A stretch of DNA of 64,000 bases, from positions 1,149,363-1,213,362 of the forward strand of contig NZ_CP036349.1 of NCBI RefSeq assembly GCF_007753265.1, in the 5' to 3' direction. How positions within the stretch are numbered: the stretch's first letter is position 1; each line of letters opens with the position of its first letter. Positions 17,621-26,643 of the stretch are shown here, one piece after another. The position numbers and the translations under genes were made by a program. The notes under the pieces are model-generated. The model saw only the letters and a program-made list of their open reading frames with translations, was not told the origin of the DNA and searched no databases. Source of the stretch: Botrimarina mediterranea. GTDB taxonomy: Bacteria > Planctomycetota > Planctomycetia > Pirellulales > Lacipirellulaceae.

Positions 17621-17915
17621 TCGCTAGCAGAGCCGGCGCGAGAACATCCCCGTTTTTGTTAAGCCGTAACGGTTGTGCGGACGATGTCAGTTCTGCTGAA
17701 TGCTCCGGCTCGGGGTGGGCGGTCGCGTTTTGGGGGCGCGGCGCCAGCGGAAACGCCTTGAGCCTGAGATCGTGTTTTGGGGGGAAAGCCCGGATCGCTC
17801 GCAGCGAGTGAACGGGACCAAGCACGCGTCGGTTGAGTGCGTTGACGTTGCGGGCCTCGGAAGGCCAGCAGCGTCGGCGACGGCGTGTGACGAACCAATC
17901 CACGAAGAGCCCGCC

Positions 17916-20354
17916 ATGGATCGGCAAGCCCGCCACTTCTTCTGCGTCCTCCTCGCCGGTATCACGGCGCTGACCGGTTGCGCTCCGACGCAGCCGTTCT
18001 ACTTCATGGAGGACGGCGACCTGAGCCACTACGTGGACGTAGCGACTCAGATCGAGTACCCGGACGTGGAAGAGCCCTCGCTCGACGAGGTCACGTCGGC
18101 AATGGCGCCCCTCACGGTGCGACACTCGGAGAACTACGAGGTCTGGGATCTGTCGCTTGAAGAAGCGACGCGGATCACGCTCACCAACAGCCAGGTGATG
18201 CGCCAGCTCGGCGCGGTGGTTCAGGAGCAAGCGCCCGAGACCATCTCGCGCAACTTGATCAACAGCGTCTCGGTCGCGACGACCTACGATCCGGCTCTCG
18301 TTGAATCCGCGACGGGAACCGCGTCCGGTTCGCAGTTCAACGGCACGGGGACCGAGGCCGCGCTCTCGGCCTTCGACGCGCAGCTCGACTCGGCGATCTC
18401 GTGGCAGAAGAACGACCGCCCGGTGAACGTCGGCGGCTTCGCGTCGGCGTTCCAGTCGCGGGCGTTCCAGCAGGACGCGGCGAACTTCAACGTGGGCGTT
18501 AGTAAGACGTCCGCCGCTGGTACTCAGTTCGCGTTCCGCAACAACACGACCTACGACGCCAACAACAACCTCATTCTGCAGAACGCCCCCGCCTTCTCGC
18601 AGTGGGGCACCAACTTCGAGACCTTCGTCAGCCAGCCGTTGTTGCAAGGCGCCGGCGCTCAGTACAACCGCATCGCGGGCCCGTTCGCGTTCGAGCAGTA
18701 CGCTCAGAATGGCGTGAACCCGTTCGATGGTGTGATGCTCGCCCGGATCCGCACCGACCAGTCGCTTGCTGACTTCGAGGGCGCGGCCCGCAACCTGATG
18801 CGGGACGTCGAGCAGGCTTACTGGAACCTCTACTTCACGTACCGCGACCTCGAGGCCCGCAAGATCGGCCGCGACAGCGCGCTGCAGACTTGGAAGACGG
18901 TCGCCGCCTTGGCCCGCCAGGGCGCCCGGGGCGGCTCGGCCGACCGCGAGGCTCAGGCCCGCGCCCAGTACTTCCAGTTCAAGGCTCAAGTCGAGCAGGG
19001 GCTCTCCTCGCTTTACACGGCCGAGAACCGGATGCGTTACATCATGGGCCTCAGCCACACCGACGGCCGCCTCATCCGCCCGGCTGACGAGCCGACGACC
19101 GCCCAAGTGGCGTTCGACTGGACCGCGGTCCACAGCGAGGGTCTGACCCGCCGCGTCGAGGTCCGCAAGCAGAAGTGGTCGATCAAGCAGCGTGAGCTCG
19201 AGCTGATCGCCGCCCGTAACCACCTGCTCCCGCGTTTGGACGCCTTTGGCACCTACCGTTGGAACGGTGGTGGCGACGATCTGTTCGGCGACGACCAGGG
19301 CGCAGCGACGCCGTTCTCACCGGGCGTCGGAGCGTTCAACGTCCTGACCGACGGCAATTTCCAGGAGTGGGAGATGGGCCTGCGGTTCAGCCTCCCAATC
19401 GGCTTCCGCCAGCAGATGTCCACCGTCCGGCACCACCAGTTGCTGCTCGCTCGTGAGCGGGCCCTGCTCCAGGACTTGGAGCTAGAGGTTTCGCACCAAT
19501 TGGGCGACGCGGTTCGTGACCTCGACCTGAATTACAGCCTCACGGAAACGAACTTCAACCGCCGCGCCGCTGCGCAACGCGAAGTCGAAGCGGTTGAAAC
19601 TTCGTATAAGGCAAACCGGGTAACGCTCGACCTGTTGCTCGACGCCCAGCGGCGTCGCAGCGACGCGGAGACGGCCTACTACCGGAGCCTGGTCGATTAC
19701 AACCTGGCGATTACGGACGTCCATTACCGCAAGGGCTCGCTGCTCGACTACAACGGCGTCTACTTGGCCGAGGGCCCGTGGCCCGGCAAGGCGTACTTCG
19801 ACGCGATGCGTCGGGCCCGTCAACGTGACGCGAGCCTGTACCTTGATTATGGTTACACACGCCCGAACGTGATGAGCCGCGGCCCGCACGCTCAGCAGAC
19901 CGATTCGGCGAGCGGCGTGTACGGCGACGGCGTGATCATCGACGGCGTGCCGTACGAGCAGATGGCCCCCGAGATGGCGTCCCCGCAAGACGGAGAGCCT
20001 CTCGAACCGGTCCCTGCCGAGCCGATGGACTCGATGGGGGCGGTGATGGAGACATCGGCGCCCCAGGCGGGCGGCTCGTTGTTCTCGGCTCCAGGCGGTC
20101 AGGCGGTCGTCGCCGGCATGGCGACGGGATACGAAATCAATCCGACGACTGAAAACCACCGACCCCAACCGATCGCCACGCCACGCAGCAACGTTCAGAT
20201 GGCTTCGGCCCAGGCCGAAGGCCGGTCCGAAGGAACATCGTCGGGCGTTGTCCATGCGTACGGCGCCGTGACCGAGAAGAATGAACGTCAAGCGCATTAC
20301 ACGACTCATCGACCTCCTGCAGAGGCTCCAGTCGGGGCAGGGGGGGGACGCTGA
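17916..20354 (+). CDS. TolC-type outer-membrane efflux lipoprotein with long C-terminal tail
   Basis: 812 residues from ATG 17916 (MDRQARHFFCVLLAGITALTGC, lipobox LTGC); upstream in-frame sequence is not protein-like. About 60-620 has the TolC arrangement: two repeats of paired long helices with signatures such as LSLEEATRITLTNSQVMRQ and VEAVETSYKANRVTLDLLLDAQRR, with AYWNLYFTYRDLEARK. The last 190 residues are Pro/Glu/Ser-rich and probably disordered, unusual for TolC. TolC proteins form trimeric outer-membrane exit ducts for drug or protein export. The inner-membrane RND pump and adaptor at 41510-46204 could be a partner but lie 21 kb away. The 3' end overlaps the next gene by 74 bases. Confidence 0.88.
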   Translation: MDRQARHFFCVLLAGITALTGCAPTQPFYFMEDGDLSHYVDVATQIEYPDVEEPSLDEVTSAMAPLTVRHSENYEVWDLSLEEATRITLTNSQVMRQLGAVVQEQAPETISRNLINSVSVATTYDPALVESATGTASGSQFNGTGTEAALSAFDAQLDSAISWQKNDRPVNVGGFASAFQSRAFQQDAANFNVGVSKTSAAGTQFAFRNNTTYDANNNLILQNAPAFSQWGTNFETFVSQPLLQGAGAQYNRIAGPFAFEQYAQNGVNPFDGVMLARIRTDQSLADFEGAARNLMRDVEQAYWNLYFTYRDLEARKIGRDSALQTWKTVAALARQGARGGSADREAQARAQYFQFKAQVEQGLSSLYTAENRMRYIMGLSHTDGRLIRPADEPTTAQVAFDWTAVHSEGLTRRVEVRKQKWSIKQRELELIAARNHLLPRLDAFGTYRWNGGGDDLFGDDQGAATPFSPGVGAFNVLTDGNFQEWEMGLRFSLPIGFRQQMSTVRHHQLLLARERALLQDLELEVSHQLGDAVRDLDLNYSLTETNFNRRAAAQREVEAVETSYKANRVTLDLLLDAQRRRSDAETAYYRSLVDYNLAITDVHYRKGSLLDYNGVYLAEGPWPGKAYFDAMRRARQRDASLYLDYGYTRPNVMSRGPHAQQTDSASGVYGDGVIIDGVPYEQMAPEMASPQDGEPLEPVPAEPMDSMGAVMETSAPQAGGSLFSAPGGQAVVAGMATGYEINPTTENHRPQPIATPRSNVQMASAQAEGRSEGTSSGVVHAYGAVTEKNERQAHYTTHRPPAEAPVGAGGGR

Positions 20355-21255
20355 CGGCCTCGCCGAGGCGTGCGGCGTCAGCAGACGCACGGTGTTCCGC
20401 GATATCGAGTCGCTCCGCGAAGCGGGGGTCCCGATCGAGTACGACGCCGACGCGCAGCGCTACCGGATCGACGCAGCTCACTTTTTGCCGCCGACCAACT
20501 TGACGCTCGAAGAGGCGTTGTCGGTCGTCTTGCTGGCGGGGCGCGTGGGGGAGCTGGAGCGCGATACGCTGTTCGCCGCCGCCATCGGCGCGGCTGAGAA
20601 AATCGAGGCGAGCTTGCCGTCCTCGATGCGGGAGAGACTCAGTGAGGTCGCCGAAGCGATCGACCTCCGCCCGCCGCCGGTAAACCCGCTGGCGGACAAA
20701 GGGGATGTCTACCGCGCCCTGTTGCGGGCGAGTGTGGACCAGCAAGCCGTCCGTATACGGTACGACTGTCGGACCGAGTTCCGTGAGATCGAGACCGACC
20801 TCGACCCGTATCACTTGCTGTTCCAAGAACGCAGCTGGTATGTGATCGGTCGCTCGTCACGTCACGACGAGGTCCGGACGTTCAACATCGGCCGTGTCAA
20901 AGCCGTCGAGCCGACGGGCGCGTCGTTCAAGCGGCCCCCGTCCTTCAGCGTCAAGAAGCACCTGCGGAACGCCTGGCGGCTGATCCCCGACGACGGCCCC
21001 GACAGCGAAGTGCACCTGCGTTTCTCGGCGGTCGTCAGTCGAAATGTGGCCGAGGTGCTCTGGCACCCGACACAGCGCTGCGAGTTCCGCGACGACGGTT
21101 CGCTCGACTACCACGTCACCGTGTCGGGGATACGTGAGATCGTCTGGTGGGTGCTGGGCTACGGCGATCAGGTCGAGGTGCTGAAGCCCGAACGCCTGCG
21201 GCGCGAGGTGGCGCGGCGGCACCGCGCGGCGGCGGAGCGGTATGGGGTGGTGTGA
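20281..21255 (+). CDS. HTH-WYL transcriptional regulator
   Basis: 324 residues from ATG 20281. The N-terminal winged helix reads MNVKRITRLIDLLQRLQSGQ, then LAEACGVSRRTVFRDIESLR. The WYL domain (about 140-230) contains the family-typical region FQERSWYVIGRSSRHDEVRTFNIGRV and the basic KKHLRNAW extension. The C-terminal WCX-like region ends VWWVLGYGDQVEVLKPERLR. WYL regulators bind nucleic-acid or nucleotide ligands and often control stress or defence genes. This one overlaps the TolC-type gene by 74 bases, in a different frame, so translation may be coupled; an operator cannot be named. Confidence 0.88.
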   Translation: MNVKRITRLIDLLQRLQSGQGGDADGLAEACGVSRRTVFRDIESLREAGVPIEYDADAQRYRIDAAHFLPPTNLTLEEALSVVLLAGRVGELERDTLFAAAIGAAEKIEASLPSSMRERLSEVAEAIDLRPPPVNPLADKGDVYRALLRASVDQQAVRIRYDCRTEFREIETDLDPYHLLFQERSWYVIGRSSRHDEVRTFNIGRVKAVEPTGASFKRPPSFSVKKHLRNAWRLIPDDGPDSEVHLRFSAVVSRNVAEVLWHPTQRCEFRDDGSLDYHVTVSGIREIVWWVLGYGDQVEVLKPERLRREVARRHRAAAERYGVV

Positions 21256-21268
21256 GGCGCCAAGCTCA

Positions 21269-21356
21269 TGTGGGAGGGGTCTCCAGACCCCGATGACGCG
21301 CACCACGCCGTTTCGGGATAGACACCGTGATCGGCGTCTGGAGACGCCTCCCACAA
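21269..21356. repeat. GGGTCTCCAGACCCC palindrome family, copy 1
   Basis: TGTGGGAGGGGTCTCCAGAC on the left and CGTCTGGAGACGCCTCCCAC on the right, with centre GCGCACCACGCC. Other copies at 46873-46958 and 48768-48855 carry the same centre (GCGCA/GCGCGTAATC). Confidence 0.88.
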
Positions 21357-21410
21357 ACGGGAGGTGCGTGACCTATCGCGTCCCGCCGCTTCGCGCCTTA
21401 TAACGCCCCC

Positions 21411-22016
21411 ATGTTCCTCTCCCTGGACGGCATCGACGGCGTCGGCAAGAGCACGCAGATGCGGCTGCTGGTGGAGTGGCTTGAGGGCGAGGGCCATCGC
21501 GTCGTGACGTGCCGCGACCCGGGGAGCACGCCGCTGGGCGAAACGCTCCGTGAGCTGCTGCTGCACAGCGGCGAGGACCGCCCCATCGGCCCGCGGGCCG
21601 AGATGCTGATGTACATGGCCGCGCGGGCGCAGTTGATGGAGGACGTGATCCGTCCCGCGCTGGCGGGCGGCGCGGTGGTGGTGTCGGACCGTTTCCTGAT
21701 GGCGAATCTGGTCTATCAAGCTCACGCCGGCGGCTTGCCGCGCGAAGCCGTCGCCATGGTTGGCGCCGTGGCGACCGATGGCGTCATGCCCGACCGCGTT
21801 TTCCTCCTCGATCTCGATCCCGAAGCCGCCGACCAGCGCCGTGGCCGCGAGCCCGACCGCATGGAGAGCCGCGGCGCCGAGTACCGCCGGCGGTTGCGCG
21901 CGGGCTTCCTCGCCGAAGCGGAGCTCGACCCGCAATGCGTCTCGGTGATCGACGCAACACAGTCGATCGAAGCGATCCACGAGTCGATCCGCAGCGCAGT
22001 GGCTCTGGACCTTTGA
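21411..22016 (+). CDS. tmk: Thymidylate kinase
   Basis: 201 residues, family length. The P-loop is GIDGVGKS at 8-15. R(D)PGSTPLGE after TCRD is the dTMP-binding DR motif. ARAQLMEDVIRPAL and VVSDRFLMANLVYQ provide the LID-adjacent and DR(Y/F) elements. It phosphorylates dTMP to dTDP, essential for dTTP synthesis. It lies 155 bases after the WYL gene with a hairpin repeat between. Its stop codon is immediately followed by the hairpin repeat at 22015-22104, and the convergent DUF368 gene ends at 22112. Confidence 0.95.
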   Translation: MFLSLDGIDGVGKSTQMRLLVEWLEGEGHRVVTCRDPGSTPLGETLRELLLHSGEDRPIGPRAEMLMYMAARAQLMEDVIRPALAGGAVVVSDRFLMANLVYQAHAGGLPREAVAMVGAVATDGVMPDRVFLLDLDPEAADQRRGREPDRMESRGAEYRRRLRAGFLAEAELDPQCVSVIDATQSIEAIHESIRSAVALDL

Positions 22017-22104
22017 TAGAAGGCGAGCCGGCGACGTAAGTCGTCGGTGGAACCCGAGTACCCGCTTCCCACCGACGACTTACGTCGCCGGCTCGCCTTC
22101 TATC
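22015..22104. repeat. Long hairpin overlapping the tmk stop codon
   Basis: Arms GATAGAAGGCGAGCCGGCGA and the complement ...CGCCGGCTCGCCTTCTATC are about 36 bp, almost perfect. It starts within TGA of tmk and ends eight bases before the DUF368 stop. Other members are the half-copies at 1285-1312 and the degenerate 59452-59561. It is likely to act as a bidirectional terminator (inference). Confidence 0.9.
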
Positions 22105-22111
22105 GTGGGGT

Positions 22112-23122
22112 TCAGTTCACTTCGTCTTCGAGCGTCTCGGCCACCTCTTCTGGGGTGGTTTCGCTAACGCGCCGTCCCAGCCAGTCGATCACGAAGACCG
22201 CGGCAAAGCAGAACACGCCGATCGCCAGGCACGACATCGCTGTACTGTCGAACGAGTCGGGCAACATCGGCTGGAAGAGCTTGAGCTTGAATTCTCCCAC
22301 GTCAGGAGTCGTGTCCCTTTGGAACGGCCAGACGCGGTATAGCGAGCCGATCATGAAACCCGCTAGCGCCGACATCGTCGAGGACCAGTACCGCGCGAGC
22401 AGCCACTTCAGCACACGGCTCATCGAGAGGATGCCGACGAGACAACCCGTCAGGAAGACGCCGAGCGACGCCCATTCATAGCCGGATAGCGACGGCGCGC
22501 GGTGCAAGATGCCGGACATCTCTTCGTACTTGCCGAGGATCAACAGGAGGTAGGCGCCGCTGATGCCCGGCAGGATCATCGCGCAGATCGCGATCACGCC
22601 GCAGGCGAAGGTGTAAGGCAAACCCGAGAAGGGCGTCATTTGGCCCTGGCTCATGAGCCAGACGGCGAAGATCATTGCCATCAGCCCAATCGCGACGCAG
22701 CGGGCGCCGGCAACCGGAGTGTCCGGTTTCGCCAGTCGCGCGACGAGCCAGCCCGACGCCAGTATCAGGCCGAAAAACGCTGAGTAGGTGTAGGTCGCTT
22801 GCTCGGTGAGCAGGTACGTCATCACACCAGCGAGGCCCTTCACGCCTGTGCCTACGCCAGCCGCCAACGCGAAGAGGAACCAGGCGTCGATATGACGCCA
22901 GGCTTCGCTTAGCTTTCCGCTGAGGACGTATCGGACAAACTGACTGTCGAAACGCGACAGGGCGCTCAGCAACCGCTCGTAGACGCCCAGGATCAGGGCC
23001 ACGGTGCCGCCAGAAACGCCCGGGATGATGTCGGCTGAGCCCATGGCGACGCCGACGCCGACCGTGCGGAGGAGCGTGCCGGGGGAATTGGAGCGAGGGG
23101 GCTCCGGATGGGGGTGGGACAC
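22112..23122 (-). CDS. DUF368 membrane protein, polyprenyl-phosphate transporter type
   Basis: 336 residues from GTG with 5' end 23122. The family signature GSADIIPGVSGGTVALILGVYERLL lies near the N-terminus, and a second inverted element, ICAMILPGISGAYLLLILGKYEEM, follows at about 185-210. Eight to ten membrane helices follow. DUF368 proteins were recently shown to translocate undecaprenyl phosphate back across the membrane for cell-wall and glycan recycling (PopT/UptA families; established knowledge). Planctomycetes make a thin peptidoglycan, so the role is plausible. No cell-wall genes adjoin. The gene converges on tmk. Confidence 0.9.
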   Translation of the reverse strand: MSHPHPEPPRSNSPGTLLRTVGVGVAMGSADIIPGVSGGTVALILGVYERLLSALSRFDSQFVRYVLSGKLSEAWRHIDAWFLFALAAGVGTGVKGLAGVMTYLLTEQATYTYSAFFGLILASGWLVARLAKPDTPVAGARCVAIGLMAMIFAVWLMSQGQMTPFSGLPYTFACGVIAICAMILPGISGAYLLLILGKYEEMSGILHRAPSLSGYEWASLGVFLTGCLVGILSMSRVLKWLLARYWSSTMSALAGFMIGSLYRVWPFQRDTTPDVGEFKLKLFQPMLPDSFDSTAMSCLAIGVFCFAAVFVIDWLGRRVSETTPEEVAETLEDEVN

Positions 23123-23514
23123 AGCGCGTCAGATAGGGGCGGGGGGAGGTCGGGATGGCCGGGAACAGCTCTGTGGATAGCGTACACTGCGTCTCGGGGG
23201 CGGGTCTGACAACCGTGTGTCACTGCGAATCCGGCTGCGGGTCGTTGGGTTTAACCGGATTACCCGGACTGCCTGGTGTGAATTGACGCCAGCAGCAGAG
23301 ATTCGTACAGTCCAGCAGAACGCTTGACAAACTCCGTTGACAGCGTCGGGGCCAATCGGGTCCAAAGGGCGACAGCGGGGTTGGGTTTTTGCACGAAATC
23401 GCCGTCCGCTGGCATTTTCAGAACGATTGAGGAGATCGAGCTGCTGCTGCGTGTTTTGCCGCCATCCCCTTCGGAGAGGGGACGACGTTTCTCTTGTCTA
23501 GCTGGAGACGTCCG
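23123..23514. other. Intergenic, no gene recognised
   Basis: 392 bases between divergently transcribed DUF368 and ispE. Both promoters must lie here. I could not single out a promoter or RNA element. Confidence 0.4.
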
Positions 23515-24435
23515 ATGCGACCATCGCCCCATGGCCTCACCTGCCGCCTCGACGCGCCGGCGAAGCTGAATCTCTGCCTGGAGGTCCTGGGCAGGGGGAG
23601 CGACGGCTTCCACCAGCTGCGGACGCTGATGGCAACGATTGGCCTCCGCGATACTCTCGAGATAACAGCGACCGGCCAGGGCGAACCGATCCGCCTGGAA
23701 GTCCTCGGCCACCCCCGCCACACTGCCGGCGTGCCGACCGACGGCCGCAACCTCGTGGTGCGTGCGCTAGAGTTGCTTAGAGACGAGGCGGGCGTCGATC
23801 GCGGCGCCGACGTGCGGCTGGTGAAGCGGATTCCCAATCAAGCCGGCCTCGGCGGGGGGTCGAGCGACGCGGCAGCCGCCCTGCTGGCCGCGGCCCGGGT
23901 GTGGGAACTCGATTGGTCGCAGGAACGTAAAATAGAGATAGGCTCGCGGCTCGGAAGCGATGTCCCGTTTTTTGTCGGTGCGATCGGAGATCGCTCGTGG
24001 CGCGCCGCGTTGGCGACCGGACGGGGTGAGCGGATTCAACCCACGCCGTTCTCAGCGGGCATGCCCGTCGTCGTGGTGAAGCCCGACGTCGGCCTAGCGA
24101 CCGCGGCGGTTTACCAGGCATGCCAGCCAGCCGACTACGCGCCCGCCGACGACCCCGACCGGACGCAGAGCGTCGCCGCGGCCCTTGCCGTTGGAGACTG
24201 GCGCCGGATGGCGGCCTGGATGACCAACGGTCTGCAGCACGCTGCGGTGCGGCTCGCGCCGTGGCTCGACAGGGTCCGGTCGGCCTTCGATCGGTGCGGT
24301 TGTGCGGCTCATCAGCTTTCGGGGAGCGGTTCGGCTTACTTCGGGCTGTTTCCGACGATGGGGCAGGCGCGTCGGGCTGCGGAGAGATTGCGGGCGCTGT
24401 GTGTTGGGCAAACCCTTGCCACCACAATTGGCTGA
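23515..24435 (+). CDS. ispE: 4-diphosphocytidyl-2-C-methyl-D-erythritol kinase
   Basis: 306 residues from ATG 23515, preceded by GGAGA at 23505; a TTG at 23494 is a weaker alternative. The GHMP-kinase fold is clear: N-terminal DAPAKLNLCLEVLGRGSDGFHQL, ATP loop PNQAGLGGGSSDAAAAL near residues 105-120, and the C-terminal GSGSAYFGLF glycine motif. It phosphorylates CDP-methylerythritol in the non-mevalonate isoprenoid pathway. spoVG follows 137 bases downstream, echoing the ispE-spoVG neighbourhood known from other bacteria. Confidence 0.94.
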   Translation: MRPSPHGLTCRLDAPAKLNLCLEVLGRGSDGFHQLRTLMATIGLRDTLEITATGQGEPIRLEVLGHPRHTAGVPTDGRNLVVRALELLRDEAGVDRGADVRLVKRIPNQAGLGGGSSDAAAALLAAARVWELDWSQERKIEIGSRLGSDVPFFVGAIGDRSWRAALATGRGERIQPTPFSAGMPVVVVKPDVGLATAAVYQACQPADYAPADDPDRTQSVAAALAVGDWRRMAAWMTNGLQHAAVRLAPWLDRVRSAFDRCGCAAHQLSGSGSAYFGLFPTMGQARRAAERLRALCVGQTLATTIG

Positions 24436-24571
24436 CATTTACCGCAGGCGACACGAACAACACATGTAACTCCGGCAACACTTGTCCGGCTCCCCACCCG
24501 CGGGGGCAGCAAGATCGTGCGGCCGGCAGCGAAATAGTTAGCGCTGGGGCAGCAAACCAGGAGCGACGGCT

Positions 24572-25216
24572 GTGCACATCACCGAGGTACGCATCAAGTT
24601 GATGGATGAACCGGGCGAACGCCTCCGCGCGTTCTGCTCGATCACCTTCGACGACTGCTTTGTCGTCCGCGATCTTAAGATCATCGAGGGCACAAGCGGC
24701 TTGTTCGTCGCCATGCCCAGCCGCAAGCTCACCGCTCACTGCGGCAAGTGCGGCATGAAGAACCACCTCCGCGCGCACTACTGCAACCAGTGTGGCGGGC
24801 GGCTCAATGAGAGCCGGGTCATTAAAGACGCCGACGGCCGCACCAAGCTCTACGCCGACATCGCGCACCCGATCAACTCCTCCTGTCGGGAGATGATCCA
24901 GAACCACGTCGTCGAGGAGTACCACCAAGAGGTCGAGCGGGCCAAGTCGCCCGACTACGTCTCGCGTTACGACGAGTACGACGCCGGTGACTTCGTCGAC
25001 GCGGACGAGACGGAGGCCCCGATCCGCCGCTTCGACGAGAGCCACCGCACCGCGGCGTCGAACAAGCCACACCACCCGCCACAGGGCGATCCGGCCCGTA
25101 CGGGAGTGGGCCGGCCGCACATTGCGCCGGGAGACACCCGCAGCAACGCCTACCTCGACGAGCCCACCGAGCGTCGCGGCAACGGCACGGGCGGCTTCGG
25201 GGCAGGGATCTTCTAG
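24572..25216 (+). CDS. spoVG: SpoVG-family RNA/DNA-binding protein with internal zinc ribbon
   Basis: 214 residues from GTG 24572, with AGGAG eight bases upstream. The SpoVG core is split: [41 protein letters not shown], then an inserted segment of about 35 residues, then [16 protein letters not shown]. The insert carries CGKC...CNQC, four Cys spaced as a zinc ribbon. The tail (about 120-214) is acidic and Gly/Arg-rich, probably disordered. Standard SpoVG has about 90-100 residues and binds RNA or DNA as a regulator. The zinc ribbon may enlarge the nucleic-acid surface (inference). It sits next to ispE. Confidence 0.9.
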   Translation: MHITEVRIKLMDEPGERLRAFCSITFDDCFVVRDLKIIEGTSGLFVAMPSRKLTAHCGKCGMKNHLRAHYCNQCGGRLNESRVIKDADGRTKLYADIAHPINSSCREMIQNHVVEEYHQEVERAKSPDYVSRYDEYDAGDFVDADETEAPIRRFDESHRTAASNKPHHPPQGDPARTGVGRPHIAPGDTRSNAYLDEPTERRGNGTGGFGAGIF

Positions 25217-25219
25217 GGC

Positions 25220-25314
25220 TGAGACCGCTGCGCTTGTGAGGCCTGAGGGATGCGCCGCGGGCCGTGCTTGGTTTGCCAACCAATCCTCAAGCCTCACAAG
25301 CGTAAGCGGTCTCA
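25220..25314. repeat. TGAGACCGCTGCGCTTGTGA palindrome
   Basis: The arms TGAGACCGCTGCGCTTGTGA and TCACAAGCGTAAGCGGTCTCA pair around GGGCCGTGCTTGG. The rest of the gap up to 25557 contains three AAGCAACTG(C/G)GCTGC repeats (about 25507-25545), but no gene. Confidence 0.85.
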
Positions 25315-25557
25315 TACGTCAGGTGGCGCCAAACTCCTACTAGTGTCGCCAGGCTATCTATTTTGCCCAGACTGCTTAAGGCCCGCCCCTTCGCGGCCCG
25401 ATAGACTTCTCTGCTGGCGGCAAGTTTCGCGGCTGACGCGACGACGCCCTCCGCCGCTGCTCGCACTTGATTGGGCCTGGATGCCCTGGGTGCGCGTGTT
25501 CTGCTAAGCAACTGCGCTGCTAAGCAACTGGGCTGCGAAGCAACTCAGACCAACCGC

Positions 25558-25896
25558 ATGGAGGTGATAGTGGAAGCGTGCGCCATCGAGGCGTCGTCGG
25601 TCGATTTTAACGCCGCTGAGGTCGCCGAATTTGCTCGGGCGACGCTCTCCGCCAAGGGGCGGCTCCGCTGCGATGCGGCTCAGCTGCACATGGCTCCGAT
25701 CCGACGAGGCGACGAGGTTTGCGGACTGCATTTCGCGTTACGAGGCCCCCGCGAAGTGCTGCTCACAGCCGTCTGGGACGCTGCCACGAACACCCTGTGG
25801 TGCTACGACTCCCGGGGGGAACGGTTCCTGACAACCCGACCCGCTGTCGGCGCCGAGGGCGCCGAAAAAATGATTGACTGCCCCCATCCCGATTAG
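25558..25896 (+). CDS. Small conserved-looking hypothetical protein upstream of csrA
   Basis: 112 residues from ATG 25558 (MEVIVEACAIEASSVDFNAA). A near-perfect Shine-Dalgarno GGAGGTGAT occupies 25560-25568, so the GTG at 25570, five bases after GGAGG, may be the real start (four residues shorter). The protein alternates strand and helix (RLRCDAAQLHMAPIRRGDEV; LLTAVWDAATNTLWCYDSRG) and ends basic. No family recognised. csrA begins 60 bases downstream in the same direction, so the two could be co-transcribed. Confidence 0.7.
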   Translation: MEVIVEACAIEASSVDFNAAEVAEFARATLSAKGRLRCDAAQLHMAPIRRGDEVCGLHFALRGPREVLLTAVWDAATNTLWCYDSRGERFLTTRPAVGAEGAEKMIDCPHPD

Positions 25897-25956
25897 TATA
25901 CATAGAGACACTTCCCCTTTGGCGGATTGTCTTTTGCACGGAGGTACAGGACGTTC

Positions 25957-26244
25957 ATGCTCGTGCTTTCACGGAAAGAAGCCCAACGGATCCGAGTCGG
26001 TGACTCGATCGTTGTTACAGTCGTAAAAATCGCGGGCGATAAGGTCCGCGTCGGCATCGAGGCCCCCAGCGACGTGCTGGTGCTTCGTGACGAACTCGAG
26101 GCGTGGGACGTGGCGCCGGGCGCCGCTCCCCGTTGTGAAGGAAAGGCCGAAGAGCGGTGTACCGGGGCCTGCGCCGGCCGGGTAGCCGCCGAGGCGGCGC
26201 CGGCCACCGTTGGGATCAGCGCCGGGCTCAAGCAGTCGGCTTAA
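25957..26244 (+). CDS. csrA: Carbon storage regulator CsrA
   Basis: 95 residues from ATG 25957. The start MLVLSRKEAQRIRVGDSIVV and VRVGIEAPSDVLVLRDEL match the CsrA core: beta-1 with R6 (LSRK) and the L4/R44 equivalents. CsrA dimers bind GGA motifs in mRNA leaders. Here about 40 extra residues (Ala/Cys-rich, CEGKAEERCTGACAG) extend the C-terminus; this tail is unusual. A GGAGG at 25940-25944 is 12 bases from the start, longer than ideal, but ACAGGA also lies upstream. GGA-rich leaders raise the chance of autoregulation (inference). Confidence 0.88.
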   Translation: MLVLSRKEAQRIRVGDSIVVTVVKIAGDKVRVGIEAPSDVLVLRDELEAWDVAPGAAPRCEGKAEERCTGACAGRVAAEAAPATVGISAGLKQSA

Positions 26245-26259
26245 GTCGAGCGGCTGTTG

Positions 26260-26326
26260 CCGTAGGGCAGGCCACGCCTGCCTGGCGCCGTCAAAAGCGC
26301 TGCGGCAGGCGAGGCCTGCCCTACGG
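26260..26326. repeat. CCGTAGGGCAGGCC palindrome
   Basis: The arms CCGTAGGGCAGGCCACGCCT and GGCGAGGCCTGCCCTACGG pair with few mismatches around TCAAAAGCG. The remainder of the 400-base gap to the phosphofructokinase gene (26327-26643) shows no supported gene. Confidence 0.9.
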
Positions 26327-26643
26327 AGCTACCCCTACGGAATGCGAAATCGAGACGCGCAGGAGATGGCGGCTCGCGAGGACAGGAGAGTTTCGGGCGA
26401 CTTAGCAGCGTGCCAATCGCGCGGGCGCCGAACCACTCGCGAGCCCCACAGGGCGCCGACGACGGCACGATCGATCCGCTTCGCTACACCCCCTCCGGGC
26501 GAAGCTGGTATTGGGCCGATTGTCGGACCGAAGCCGGGTGGGATTTAGCCGGGCAGACGCGGCGACGATTACGAGTGACAATCACAGGGACGCAGCGCTG
26601 GCAGCGTGTCGCGACGCCCCCTCGATCCCTGTGATGGTTACCG

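Noticed and set aside
17421-19223. 600-residue minus-strand reading opposite the TolC-type gene
   Set aside because: It mirrors codon bias of the real plus-strand gene, lacks a ribosome site and is highly Arg/Val-rich without motifs. GC-rich genomes give long antisense readings.
23777-25315. 512-residue minus-strand reading across ispE and spoVG
   Set aside because: Covers two well-supported plus-strand genes; composition is low-complexity Arg/Pro.
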